64,000 bases of DNA, taken from contig JBGVPL010000008.1 of NCBI GenBank assembly GCA_045126975.1, forward strand, positions 1 through 64,000, written 5' to 3'. The stretch is from Aphodosoma sp045126975 (GTDB lineage Bacteria; Bacteroidota; Bacteroidia; Bacteroidales; Paludibacteraceae). The position numbers and the translations under genes are program-made. Every line of letters begins with the position of its first letter. The first letter of the stretch is position 1. Shown piece after piece: positions 37,154 through 45,572 of this stretch. The notes under the pieces were generated by a model. It worked only from the letters and a program-made list of their open reading frames with translations. It had not been told where the DNA came from and searched no databases.

Positions 37154-37187
37154 ATTGTGCATTGTGCATTGTGTATTGTGCATTTTT
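37154..37187. repeat. GTGCATT array next to the ABC-exporter promoter
   Basis: ATTGTGC, ATTGTGC, ATTGTGT, ATTGTGC, ATTTTTT. It ends 4 bp before TATCTTTG and so covers the -33 region. Confidence 0.85.
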
Positions 37188-37190
37188 TAC

Positions 37191-37198
37191 TATCTTTG
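37191..37198 (+). promoter_or_regulatory. -7 box of the ABC exporter
   Basis: TATCTTTG. The -33 area is inside a GTGCATT array, which supplies TTG near the right spacing. Confidence 0.7.
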
Positions 37199-37242
37199 TA
37201 TCCCTAAACTATAACCTATAACCGCTCAACTCTAAACTCTAT

Positions 37243-39069
37243 ATGTTTTCTCTCTTTCGCCGTTTCCTTCCTCCATACAAGTGGTACGTTATTGCCAATA
37301 TTTTTCTAAATCTCATAACTGCCATATTCAACCTATTCTCTTTCGCCTCAATCATACCGATTCTACAAATCCTTTTCGGTATGGATACTAACACGCATAC
37401 ACACATCCCTTTTTCTCAAATCACATCACTCGACTCTCTCCTCGAAATAGGCAAAAACAACATATACGCCTACATCGAATCGCTTATAAATCAATACGGT
37501 GCATCCACTGCACTAATGCTATTGGGCGTATATCTCATCGTAATGACACTGCTAAAAACGCTCTCTACGTTCCTCGCTTCGGCATCGTTAGTACCTATCC
37601 GTACGGGCATTCTGCGCGACATTCGCAACATGGTTTACAATAAAATCACCTCTCTCCACCTCGGCTATTTCTCTAACGAAAAGAAAGGTGACATCATCAG
37701 CCGTATGACTAACGATGTTGTCGAAATCGAAGCCTCTATCATTGCTTCTCTCGAGACTATTTTCAAGAATCCGATAATGATTCTGCTCTACCTCGTTGTG
37801 CTTTTCACTATGAGTTGGCGACTTACCATATTCGTGCTTATACTACTACCTATCAGCGGTTTACTCATCGGCCGTATCGGCAAATCACTCAAACGCAAAT
37901 CGCTTCTCGGACAACAACTATCGGGCGAACTAATAGCTCAAATCGAGGAGACTCTCGGTGGTTTAAGAATAATCAAAGCCTTTAATGCCGAAGAGAAACT
38001 CAACCACCGTTTCCAATCGCTCAACGACACTATTCGCCTCACGTTCAATCGCATACACACTCGCTATTTCCTTGCGCATCCCGTAAGCGAATTTCTTGGC
38101 ACTGCCGTCATCGCAATCCTTCTTTGGTATGGTGGCTATCTCATCCTCAATGGCAATGGTGGTATCACCGCGCCCGAATTTATCTACTATCTCGTTATAT
38201 TCTACAGTATTATCAACCCTTTCAAAGAACTATCACGCGCTGGCTACAGCATCCAAAAGGGTCTTGCTTCGCTTCAACGCATCGATGCTATTCTCGATAC
38301 TGAAAACAATATAAAAGAAATCTCTAAACCTCAAACTATCAATTCATTCAACCACGAAATCTGTTTCAACAACGTATCTTTCAAATATCAAGACGAGTGG
38401 GTATTACGCAACATAAACCTCACAATCCACAAAGGTCAAACCGTTGCTCTTGTCGGACAATCAGGCTCTGGCAAATCCACTCTTGTTGACCTCATTCCGC
38501 GTTTCTACGACACTATTAAGGGCACTATAACTATCGATGGAATCGACATAAAACACCTAAAAATCCATAATTTACGCAATCTTATGGGTAACGTCAACCA
38601 AGAGGCTATTCTTTTCAACGACACCATATATAATAATATAACTTTCGGAGTTGAATCTGCCACACAAGCCGAAGTCGAACAAGCTGCTCGCATTGCTAAT
38701 GCTCACGATTTCATTATGACAACGCCCGATGGCTATCAAACTAACATTGGCGACCGTGGCTCACGCCTCTCTGGCGGTCAACGTCAACGTATCTCCATCG
38801 CCCGAGCTATACTCAAAAATCCACCTATCCTCATTCTCGACGAAGCAACCTCTGCTCTTGACACTGAATCTGAACGACTTGTACAAAACGCAATCGAAAA
38901 TCTTATGCAAAATCGTACTGCCATCGTCATTGCCCATCGCCTCTCTACAATCAAATCTGCCGACCTAATATGCGTTCTTCACGAAGGTCAAATCATCGAG
39001 CAAGGCACTCACCAACAACTCATTGCCCTCAACGGACAATACACCAAACTCTACAACATGCAGAAATAA
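37243..39069 (+). CDS. MsbA-like ABC exporter (fused permease and ATPase)
   Basis: Half-transporter that works as a homodimer in the inner membrane, probably flipping lipids or exporting amphiphiles. Six TM helices fill residues 1-320. The ATPase domain has Walker A GQSGSGKSTLVDL, signature LSGGQRQRISIARA, Walker B ILILDEATSAL and the H-loop IAHRLST. MsbA (lipid A flippase) is the nearest well-known type, but multidrug exporters look alike. The ATG at 37243 gives FSLFRRFLPPYKW, the family start; short CTCAACT heptamers lie just upstream. Confidence 0.93.
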   Translation: MFSLFRRFLPPYKWYVIANIFLNLITAIFNLFSFASIIPILQILFGMDTNTHTHIPFSQITSLDSLLEIGKNNIYAYIESLINQYGASTALMLLGVYLIVMTLLKTLSTFLASASLVPIRTGILRDIRNMVYNKITSLHLGYFSNEKKGDIISRMTNDVVEIEASIIASLETIFKNPIMILLYLVVLFTMSWRLTIFVLILLPISGLLIGRIGKSLKRKSLLGQQLSGELIAQIEETLGGLRIIKAFNAEEKLNHRFQSLNDTIRLTFNRIHTRYFLAHPVSEFLGTAVIAILLWYGGYLILNGNGGITAPEFIYYLVIFYSIINPFKELSRAGYSIQKGLASLQRIDAILDTENNIKEISKPQTINSFNHEICFNNVSFKYQDEWVLRNINLTIHKGQTVALVGQSGSGKSTLVDLIPRFYDTIKGTITIDGIDIKHLKIHNLRNLMGNVNQEAILFNDTIYNNITFGVESATQAEVEQAARIANAHDFIMTTPDGYQTNIGDRGSRLSGGQRQRISIARAILKNPPILILDEATSALDTESERLVQNAIENLMQNRTAIVIAHRLSTIKSADLICVLHEGQIIEQGTHQQLIALNGQYTKLYNMQK

Positions 39070-39090
39070 AAGTCTCACTACTCGTGTACA

Positions 39091-39108
39091 GACGCAATAT
39101 ATTGCGTC
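39091..39108. repeat. GACGCA palindrome family, copy 4
   Basis: GACGCAATATATTGCGTC is a perfect 18-bp palindrome after the ABC-exporter stop. Confidence 0.8.
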
Positions 39109-39130
39109 TCTACGACTAAATATCTATAAA

Positions 39131-39221
39131 TCCGAATGGCAAGTCTCGCTACTCGCTACTAAATATTCATAATTATCAATCCCGAATGGCAAGTCTCACT
39201 ACTCGCTACTCGCTACTAAAT
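39131..39221. repeat. Tandem pair: CCGAATGGCAAGTCTC plus CTCGCTA heptamers
   Basis: Two ~40-bp copies (39131-39166 and 39181-39221). Each has CCGAATGGCAAGTCTC, then CTACTCG units, then TAAATAT; the second has one extra heptamer. Confidence 0.85.
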
Positions 39222-39232
39222 ATCTAATAAAT

Positions 39233-40378
39233 ATGCTAAACTTCGAATTCCAAAACCCAACAAAACTCATCTTCGGAAAAGGCTCTATCGCCAAAATCGA
39301 ACGTCAATTCTCTCGCCCTACCAAAATAATGCTCACTTTCGGTGGTGGCAGTGTCAAACGCAATGGTGTTTACGACCAAGTAATCAACGCCCTCAAAGGT
39401 CACGAAATCATAGAATTTTGGGGCATCGAACCTAACCCAAAAGTAGAGACACTCCGCAAAGCAGTCGAACTCGGCAAACAAGAAAACGTTGAATTCATCA
39501 TCGCCGTAGGTGGTGGCTCTACTCTCGATGGCACCAAACTCATTGCTTGCGCTATCTGCTACGACGGCGACGCATGGGACCTCGTTCTCGATCCTAAAAA
39601 AGTAACTAGCGCAATCCCTTTTGCATCTGTAATGACTATGCCTGCCACTGGTTCTGAGATGAATAACGGTGCGGTAATCTCTAATCTCGCTACTAAAGAA
39701 AAATACGGTTTCTACTCTTACTACCCTCAATGGTCAATCCTCGACCCTGAGGTAACCTACTCTATCCCACCTTATCAAGTGGCTTGTGGTATCGCCGACA
39801 CTTTCGTGCACGTCATGGAACAATACCTCACTGCACCAAACATCAATCCTCTCATGGACCGCTGGGCTGAAGGTATTCTCCTCAATCTCATCGAGATAGC
39901 ACCTCAAATCCAAGAAAACCCACAAGACTACGACCTCATGTCGCAATACATGTTCTCTGCTACAATGGGTCTCAACCGCTTCATCTCTATGGGCGTACCT
40001 CAAGATTGGGCAACTCATAATATCGGACACGAACTTACTGCCCTACACGGAGTTACACATGGCGAATCTCTTGCAATCGTCCTTCCTGGTACTATGACTG
40101 TCCTCAGCGAACAAAAACACGACAAAATCCTACAATATGGCGAACGTGTTTGGGGTATCACCGAAGGCACTGACGGCATCCGTATCGCAGAAGCAATCGG
40201 TCGCACCGAACAATTCTTCTCTCAACTCGGACTCGCTACCCGCCTCTCTCAACTAAACATCGGTGAAGAAACCATTGCCGAAATCGAACGCCGTTTCAAC
40301 GAACGCAAAGTCCAACTCGGCGAATGCAAAAACGTCAACGGAGCCGTAGCCCGCGCCATCCTCGAATGCCAACTATAA
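39233..40378 (+). CDS. Iron-containing alcohol dehydrogenase (butanol dehydrogenase type)
   Basis: NAD(P)H-dependent reductase of aldehydes to alcohols. The dinucleotide loop GGGSTLDGTKLIA (about residues 94-106) follows FGGGSVKRNGVYD. Metal ligands expected for the YqhD/BDH group are in IADTFVHVMEQYLT (Asp, His) and GHELTALHGVTHGE (His residues). Length 381 aa is normal. It is preceded by two copies of a repeat with CTCGCTA heptamers and ends at a bidirectional terminator. Probably used for redox balance in fermentation; the substrate is unknown. Confidence 0.93.
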   Translation: MLNFEFQNPTKLIFGKGSIAKIERQFSRPTKIMLTFGGGSVKRNGVYDQVINALKGHEIIEFWGIEPNPKVETLRKAVELGKQENVEFIIAVGGGSTLDGTKLIACAICYDGDAWDLVLDPKKVTSAIPFASVMTMPATGSEMNNGAVISNLATKEKYGFYSYYPQWSILDPEVTYSIPPYQVACGIADTFVHVMEQYLTAPNINPLMDRWAEGILLNLIEIAPQIQENPQDYDLMSQYMFSATMGLNRFISMGVPQDWATHNIGHELTALHGVTHGESLAIVLPGTMTVLSEQKHDKILQYGERVWGITEGTDGIRIAEAIGRTEQFFSQLGLATRLSQLNIGEETIAEIERRFNERKVQLGECKNVNGAVARAILECQL

Positions 40379-40398
40379 AAATCTTAACATCATAAAAC

Positions 40399-40432
40399 AA
40401 AAGGAGTTGACTCATAAAAGTCAACTCCTTTT
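40399..40432. terminator. Bidirectional terminator
   Basis: Perfect stem AAAAGGAGTTGACT / AGTCAACTCCTTTT with loop CATAAA, between the convergent alcohol dehydrogenase and efp genes. Confidence 0.93.
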
Positions 40433-40437
40433 ATTTT

Positions 40438-40463
40438 AATTATGAATTATGCATTACGAATTA
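40438..40463. repeat. Heptamer array (GAATTAT/GCATTAC) with the efp stop codon
   Basis: GAATTAT, GCATTAC, GAATTAC. The efp stop (40461-40463) is inside the last unit. Confidence 0.65.
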
Positions 40464-41027
40464 CTCACGCACGCGTTCAACGTATGAACCATCACGAGTA
40501 TCAATTTTAATTTTATCACCAGCATTGATAAACAAAGGAACACGCACTTCTGCACCATTTTCCACAGTTGCAGGTTTCAATGTGTTAGTTGCTGTATCAC
40601 CTTTCAAACCAGGCTCAGTATAAGTGATTTCCATAACAACATGAGTTGGCATATCAGCATAAAGAATAGTTTCGCTTTCTGCATGAACAACAACTTCAAG
40701 TTGGTCACCCTCTTTCATGAATTTAACACCATTGATAAGTTCTTCATTAACTGAAACTTGCTCAAATGTTTCATTGTTCATCAAGTTGCAACCCATATCA
40801 TCGCGATACAAGAATTGGTAAGGACGACGTTCGATACGAACTTCTTGTACTTTCACACCTGAGTTCCAAGTTTTATCCAAAATACGACCTGTTGTAACGT
40901 TTTTCAATTTTGTACGTACGAAAGCTGGACCTTTACCTGGTTTAACGTGCAAGAATTCAACAATAAAATAATATTGGCCATCGATATCGAGGCACATTCC
41001 GTTTTTAAAATCAGCAGTAGTTGCCAT
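40461..41027 (-). CDS. efp: Elongation factor P
   Basis: Helps ribosomes through polyproline stretches. Domain I begins MATTADFKNGMCLDIDG and has the tip loop PGKGPA with the Lys that is modified in some bacteria. OB domains II-III follow, ending KIDTRDGSYVERV. I start it at 41027, giving the standard 188 aa. The 30 additional upstream codons open in this frame do not belong to the protein, because they precede the likely transcription start. Confidence 0.96.
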   Translation of the reverse strand: MATTADFKNGMCLDIDGQYYFIVEFLHVKPGKGPAFVRTKLKNVTTGRILDKTWNSGVKVQEVRIERRPYQFLYRDDMGCNLMNNETFEQVSVNEELINGVKFMKEGDQLEVVVHAESETILYADMPTHVVMEITYTEPGLKGDTATNTLKPATVENGAEVRVPLFINAGDKIKIDTRDGSYVERVRE

Positions 41028-41078
41028 AAATCTGTTTATATTTAAATAGGTTATAAAATTATCCTTGTTTTCAGCCCG

Positions 41079-41086
41079 CAAAATTA
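41079..41086 (-). promoter_or_regulatory. -7 box of efp
   Basis: The minus strand reads TAATTTTG (TAnnTTTG) then CGGGC, 52 bp before the start. Confidence 0.55.
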
Positions 41087-41133
41087 CAAAAAAAAATCCA
41101 CATACACAACACCCCATACATCTCTCAATAAAA

Positions 41134-41157
41134 AATTATGAATTATGAATTATTTTT
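41134..41157. repeat. GAATTAT array next to a promoter
   Basis: AATTATGAATTATGAATTAT ends just before TAACTTTG at 41160. It contains a misleading in-frame ATG (41138). Confidence 0.8.
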
Positions 41158-41159
41158 AC

Positions 41160-41167
41160 TAACTTTG
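41160..41167 (+). promoter_or_regulatory. -7 box of the methyltransferase gene
   Basis: TAACTTTG then GCAG. It lies downstream of the ATG at 41138, which therefore cannot be the start. Confidence 0.75.
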
Positions 41168-41182
41168 CAGATTATTAACCAC

Positions 41183-41213
41183 ACAACTACTAACTACTCA
41201 TTACTAACTACCT
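41183..41213. repeat. Heptamer array (ACTACTA) in the leader of the methyltransferase
   Basis: ACTACTA, ACTACTC, ATTACTA, ACTACCT. It ends at the proposed TTG start. Confidence 0.7.
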
Positions 41214-41992
41214 TGTCTCTCCTATTCGACATAAAAGTACGCCTACAATACATCCTTCGCGCCCATTACCGCAAAGGACATTGGGTGCATTCTCCATTTA
41301 CATTCCACACACTCAACTACGTAATATTTGAGCGCACACCTTATTATAGTTTTCCACAAATCGAAAACCTACGCCAACAACTCCAACAAAACAACACCCC
41401 TCTCACTCTACAACCACTCGGCACATCCAAAGCAAAAACTATCACAATAGCTAAAGAACTAAAAAACAGCACAAAAACCCCACGATTAGCACAACTACTC
41501 CAACGCCTTTGCGCATCAAACCAATCACAATATATAATAGAACTCGGCACAAACCTCGGACTATCCACAGCCTATTTAGCATCTAACAACACCAAATCCC
41601 ACGTCTATACCCTCGAAGGACAACCTCAACTCTGCCAAATAGCACGCCAAAACTTCAAACAACTACAACTCAACAACATACAACTAATAGAAGGCAACAT
41701 CAACGACACCTTTCCGCATCTCATTCAACAAATACCACAAATCGACCTCCTATTCATCGACGCCAACCACCAATATCAAGCCACCATCGACTACTACCGA
41801 CTCGCAAAAACTAAAACACACAAAAACACCATAATCATATTCGACGACATCCACTGGTCAGAAGGAATGCAACAAGCCTGGAACGAAATCCGCCAAGACC
41901 CCGACATCCGTCTCTCAATCGACATCTTCTACATGGGCATCGTCTGGTTCAACACCGACATCCCAAAACAGCACTACATCGTAGCTTTCTAA
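41213..41992 (+). CDS. SAM-dependent O-methyltransferase-like protein
   Basis: Class I methyltransferase with SAM motif I IIELGTNLGLSTAYLAS, motif II VYTLEGQPQLCQIARQNF and the metal/O-methyltransferase-type IDLLFIDANHQYQATIDYY. The N-terminal LRAHYRKGHWVHSPF block is typical of a Bacteroidetes group. The ATG at 41138 precedes the -7 box, and the codons between are repeats. The first plausible start after the promoter is the TTG at 41213 (SLLFDIKVRLQYILRA). Sense-strand composition is strikingly C/A-rich. Substrate unknown. Confidence 0.82.
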   Translation: MSLLFDIKVRLQYILRAHYRKGHWVHSPFTFHTLNYVIFERTPYYSFPQIENLRQQLQQNNTPLTLQPLGTSKAKTITIAKELKNSTKTPRLAQLLQRLCASNQSQYIIELGTNLGLSTAYLASNNTKSHVYTLEGQPQLCQIARQNFKQLQLNNIQLIEGNINDTFPHLIQQIPQIDLLFIDANHQYQATIDYYRLAKTKTHKNTIIIFDDIHWSEGMQQAWNEIRQDPDIRLSIDIFYMGIVWFNTDIPKQHYIVAF

Positions 41993-42017
41993 ATAAAGAA
42001 TACTAATACCGACAGGT

Positions 42018-42104
42018 ATGTCATTATTCCGCCAAGATACGTCGCAGACGTAGCAAGGCGTATGTAAAAGGAAAAAATATATCCTTATGTCATTCTGTCC
42101 AAAA
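42018..42104 (+). repeat. ~90-bp interspersed element, full copy B
   Basis: Begins ATGTCATTATTCCGCCAAGA, ends TTATGTCATTCTGTCCAAAA, and aligns with 10051-10144. It stands 30 bp upstream of the adenosyltransferase ATG. Confidence 0.8.
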
Positions 42105-42133
42105 TAAAAACATCTAACTTAACACTCTAAAAT

Positions 42134-42679
42134 ATGAAAATCTATACAAAAACAGGCGACAAAGGCACAACATCCCTCATCGGAGGTAAACGCGTACTAA
42201 AAAACTCCGACAAACTTAACGCCTATGGCACAATAGACGAATTAAACTCTTTTTTAGGACTCCTCCGCGCCAAAACTACAGACGAAAATATAAAGACCGA
42301 AATTCTCGATATTCAAAACACACTATTTAATGTCGGAGCATACCTTGCACTTGACGAAAATGTCGAAAAAATTCCCGAATTTGCGCAAATTTCCGACGAA
42401 AAAATTAAAAAATTAGAGGATTTAATCGATTTTTTTCAAGAAAATTTGCCAAAAATTACAAATTTTATCATTTACGGAGAAAATGAGCTCTCCGCAATTT
42501 GCCATGTTTGCCGAGCTGTTTGTCGTCGCGCCGAACGAGAAATAATCACTGTAAATCAACAATATAACATCGACGCAAACGTTACAACATACATCAATCG
42601 CCTATCAGATTTACTATTCGTTTTAGCTCGCATTTATACAAAAAACGAAGAAAAAAGTGATTTTTTGTGGAAAAAGTAA
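42134..42679 (+). CDS. Cob(I)alamin adenosyltransferase, PduO type
   Basis: Makes adenosylcobalamin from cob(I)alamin and ATP. The N-terminal ATP site TKTGDKGTTSLIGGKRV (about residues 5-21) is complete, as are NAYGTIDELNSFLG, CRRAEREI and the C-terminal RLSDLLFVLAR. Length 181 aa is standard. No B12-dependent mutase or corrinoid gene is adjacent; the B12 user (e.g. methylmalonyl-CoA mutase) must be elsewhere. Confidence 0.95.
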   Translation: MKIYTKTGDKGTTSLIGGKRVLKNSDKLNAYGTIDELNSFLGLLRAKTTDENIKTEILDIQNTLFNVGAYLALDENVEKIPEFAQISDEKIKKLEDLIDFFQENLPKITNFIIYGENELSAICHVCRAVCRRAEREIITVNQQYNIDANVTTYINRLSDLLFVLARIYTKNEEKSDFLWKK

Positions 42680-42699
42680 AATATTTGAAAAAAAAATAG

Positions 42700-42707
42700 T
42701 ATTTTTG
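42700..42707 (+). promoter_or_regulatory. -7 box of the DUF2795 gene
   Basis: TATTTTTG then GCACC. The leader to 42845 is about 130 nt and includes a CTCAACT array. Confidence 0.7.
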
Positions 42708-42809
42708 CACCTTGAAAGTTATACTATACCTTCGGGTGTAGTGTATCTATATACAAACACATAAAAACAAAAATATAAACAATAGAGTAATTGTAGAGGA
42801 TTTTAGTAT

Positions 42810-42840
42810 TCTCAACTCTTAACTCTCAACTCTCAACTAA
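42810..42840. repeat. CTCAACT heptamer array before DUF2795
   Basis: CTCAACT, CTTAACT, CTCAACT, CTCAACT, ending 5 bp before the ATG, over the ribosome-binding region. Confidence 0.8.
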
Positions 42841-42844
42841 AAAA

Positions 42845-43066
42845 ATGTATTGGACACTTGAACTTGCATCAAAACTCGAAGATGCTCCATGGCCTGCAAC
42901 AAAAGACGAACTTATCGACTACGCTATGCGTTCTGGAGCTCCACTCGAAGTAATAGAAAACCTACAAGGAATTGAAGATGAAGGCGAAATTTACGAATGT
43001 ATCGAAGACATTTGGCCTGATTATCCAAGCAAAGAAGACTTTTTCTTCAACGAAGAAGAGTACTAA
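42845..43066 (+). CDS. Small acidic DUF2795 protein
   Basis: 73 residues, very acidic, of the DUF2795 type (MYWTLELASKLEDAPWPATK; APLEVIENLQ; IEDIWPDYPSKEDFFF). It is conserved in Bacteroidetes, often as a highly expressed small protein, with no known function. Own promoter with a long leader. Confidence 0.88.
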   Translation: MYWTLELASKLEDAPWPATKDELIDYAMRSGAPLEVIENLQGIEDEGEIYECIEDIWPDYPSKEDFFFNEEEY

Positions 43067-43148
43067 ATAATAAAAAAACTTTCTATTACCGCAATTTTTT
43101 ATAACAAATCTCGTTAAACATACAATAGAAAGTTACAATACACAAACA

Positions 43149-44099
43149 ATGCAACTAAAAAAATTATTACTCATAACACTTATCTCTTTATTCGCAATAC
43201 AATATACCGCAGCTCAATTCGATGGAATATATAGCCAATATATGCACATCAAACACTTCTATAATCCAGCGGCTGTAGGCGAACAAGAGTTAATGAGAAT
43301 AATGGTTGCTCAACGATTAGATTGGATTGGAATAAAAAACGCACCTAAAACTACACTCTTTACCGTTAACACTCCATTTAAGATAGGTAAAACTCACCAC
43401 GCAGCTGGCATCCAATTCATAAATGATATGTTTGGCGTCTTTGCCAATCAACAAATAAATGCACAATATGCCTACAAATTCAAATTCCAATATGGAACAT
43501 TGAGTATAGGAGCAAATATAGGCGTTCTTAATTTGATATGTTATGGTGATAGTATAAAAATGGTCGAAAGTGACTATCACACAGAAAATGACCCCGCAAT
43601 ACCACAAGGTACTCAATCTGGAATTGGTTTCGACTTAAGTGCTGGAATCTATTTCTCAAACGCGGCTTGGTTTGCTGGAGTTTCGATACTACACGCACCT
43701 GGTGCAGATATCAAATTAGGGGATAAATATGACTTTAAGATTAATCAAGCCATGACGGCTGTTGGTGGATATAACATTAAACTACCTAATAACAATTACC
43801 AGTTAAAACCATCAGCACTACTCTATACTGATTTCGTATCTTGGCAAGCTCAAATAAGCTTACTGCTTGATTACAAAAATAAATATTGGGGAGGTCTTGC
43901 CTATAGCATACAAGACGCTGTATCATTCTCCTTTGGAGCAGAGATAATTGATGGGTTACAATTAGGTTATTGTTTCGACCTACCTACATCATCAATGATA
44001 CGAGCAACACATGGTTCACACGAATTATATTTGTCATACGACTTCAATATATTTAAACCTAAATATAATCAGAAACACAAAAGTATTAGACTTCTATAA
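43149..44099 (+). CDS. porP: PorP/SprF-family T9SS outer-membrane protein
   Basis: Beta-barrel partner of the T9SS, placed as usual directly before gldK. Signal peptide ends YTAAQ. Family blocks are YSQYMHIKHFYNPAAVGEQE (about residues 28-47), the TPFKIGKTHHAAGIQF strand and the ending LYLSYDFNIF. In P. gingivalis PorP belongs to the PorK/N ring complex; in gliding species SprF acts in adhesin secretion. The 3-bp gap to gldK shows one operon. Confidence 0.93.
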   Translation: MQLKKLLLITLISLFAIQYTAAQFDGIYSQYMHIKHFYNPAAVGEQELMRIMVAQRLDWIGIKNAPKTTLFTVNTPFKIGKTHHAAGIQFINDMFGVFANQQINAQYAYKFKFQYGTLSIGANIGVLNLICYGDSIKMVESDYHTENDPAIPQGTQSGIGFDLSAGIYFSNAAWFAGVSILHAPGADIKLGDKYDFKINQAMTAVGGYNIKLPNNNYQLKPSALLYTDFVSWQAQISLLLDYKNKYWGGLAYSIQDAVSFSFGAEIIDGLQLGYCFDLPTSSMIRATHGSHELYLSYDFNIFKPKYNQKHKSIRLL

Positions 44100-44102
44100 G
44101 AT

Positions 44103-45524
44103 ATGAGAAAGTTCGTTTTATTCGCATTGACAGTCGCAATAGTTGCATTGTCAAGTTGTTCTAAACCAAAAGGACAATTAACAGGTGTTTACGAAAAAAC
44201 TAATCCTGAAGCAACCCCATACGGAATGGTTAGAATTCCTCGTGGCTCTTTTGTTATGGGACCTAACGACCAATCTGCACTTTGGGCTATACAACCAACT
44301 CAACGCGATGTAACTGTCGAATCATTTTGGATGGACATTACAGAAATAACCAACGGTGAATACAGACAGTTCGTACATTGGGTGCGCGACTCTATTGCTC
44401 GTACTCAATTAGCACGTATGGAAGTTGATGTTTTAGGTGTAGAAGCTGAAGATGCTAAATATTTTTCAGTGAAATACGATCCATTCAACGAAGCTGCTGA
44501 TCCTGATACTGTTCTTAATTGGAAAATAAAAATTCCTTGGAATGCTAAATGGACTTACGAAGGCGACGAAGAAGAAAATGCTACTTATCTTGCTGTGAAT
44601 AGCGTATTCTACCAATCTGGCGACAAAACAGAAGAACGTCAGCTTAATGCTCATATCATGAACTATAGCTACAAATGGCTCGCACGCGACCAAGCTAAAT
44701 TACCAGGCAACTCTTTCAACCCTAAAACTGGTAAATATCACGATTGGGCTGAAGTTACTATTGATACTGCTTATGTTGATGAAACTGGTAAAATCATAAA
44801 TAAAGTAATTAAAAAGAAACTTCGTCAACGTGGCGACCTCATCTCTCGTCGTATCATCAACATCTACCCTGATACTATGTGTTGGATGACTGAGTTTACT
44901 TATAGTTACAACGAGCCAGCTATGCTCAACTACTTCACTCACCCAAGTTATGGTATGTTCCCTGTTGTTGGTGTTACTTGGGAACAAGCTCAGGCTTTCT
45001 GCCATTGGCGCAATGCTCAATATCAACACGTAAGCAAAATGCCTCGTGCTCAAGAATATCGTCTTCCAACTGAAGCTGAATGGGAATATGCTGCTCGTGG
45101 AGGCCGTCTCAACTCAGCTTATCCTTGGGGTGGTCCTTATGTTCGTGATGCGAAAGGTTGTTTTATGGCAAACTTCAAACCTCTTCGTGGTAATTACACT
45201 GAAGATGGTTACTTCCTCCCTGCATCTGTAGGCACATACGACCCTAACGATTATGGCCTATACGATATGGCAGGTAATGTCTCTGAATGGACTGATGATA
45301 CTTACGATGAAACTACAAGTGCATTTGCGCTTGATATGAACCCAAGCTACAAATATGAAGCTCGAGAAGGCGACCTCAAAATTATGCGCCGTAAAGTTAT
45401 CAAAGGTGGTTCTTGGAAAGACGTAGGTGCTTATTTACAATGCGGTATGCGCGATTTCGAATATCAAGATGTTTGCCGTCCTTCTATCGGATTCCGTTGC
45501 GTTCGTACTCATATCGGTAATTAA
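44103..45524 (+). CDS. gldK: T9SS ring lipoprotein GldK/PorK
   Basis: Outer-membrane lipoprotein (VALSSC, Cys19) that forms the periplasmic ring with GldN. It carries a formylglycine-generating-enzyme-like (SUMF) domain: YGMVRIPRGSFVMGPND, FWMDITEITNGEYRQF, LPTEAEWEYAARGG, YPWGGP, YDMAGNVSEWTDD and IGFRCVR. The fold here is structural and no enzyme activity is expected. A central insert (about 130-260) is typical of GldK. Confidence 0.96.
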   Translation: MRKFVLFALTVAIVALSSCSKPKGQLTGVYEKTNPEATPYGMVRIPRGSFVMGPNDQSALWAIQPTQRDVTVESFWMDITEITNGEYRQFVHWVRDSIARTQLARMEVDVLGVEAEDAKYFSVKYDPFNEAADPDTVLNWKIKIPWNAKWTYEGDEEENATYLAVNSVFYQSGDKTEERQLNAHIMNYSYKWLARDQAKLPGNSFNPKTGKYHDWAEVTIDTAYVDETGKIINKVIKKKLRQRGDLISRRIINIYPDTMCWMTEFTYSYNEPAMLNYFTHPSYGMFPVVGVTWEQAQAFCHWRNAQYQHVSKMPRAQEYRLPTEAEWEYAARGGRLNSAYPWGGPYVRDAKGCFMANFKPLRGNYTEDGYFLPASVGTYDPNDYGLYDMAGNVSEWTDDTYDETTSAFALDMNPSYKYEAREGDLKIMRRKVIKGGSWKDVGAYLQCGMRDFEYQDVCRPSIGFRCVRTHIGN

Positions 45525-45572
45525 TAACAAACTTAAATCTATAACTAACTAAAATTTTCTATTCTAAAAATT

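Noticed and set aside
41028..41117. 30-residue N-terminal extension of EF-P
   Set aside because: It crosses the predicted promoter and is absent from the EF-P family.
41138..41212. ATG at 41138 as methyltransferase start
   Set aside because: It precedes the -7 box and is encoded by repeat arrays.
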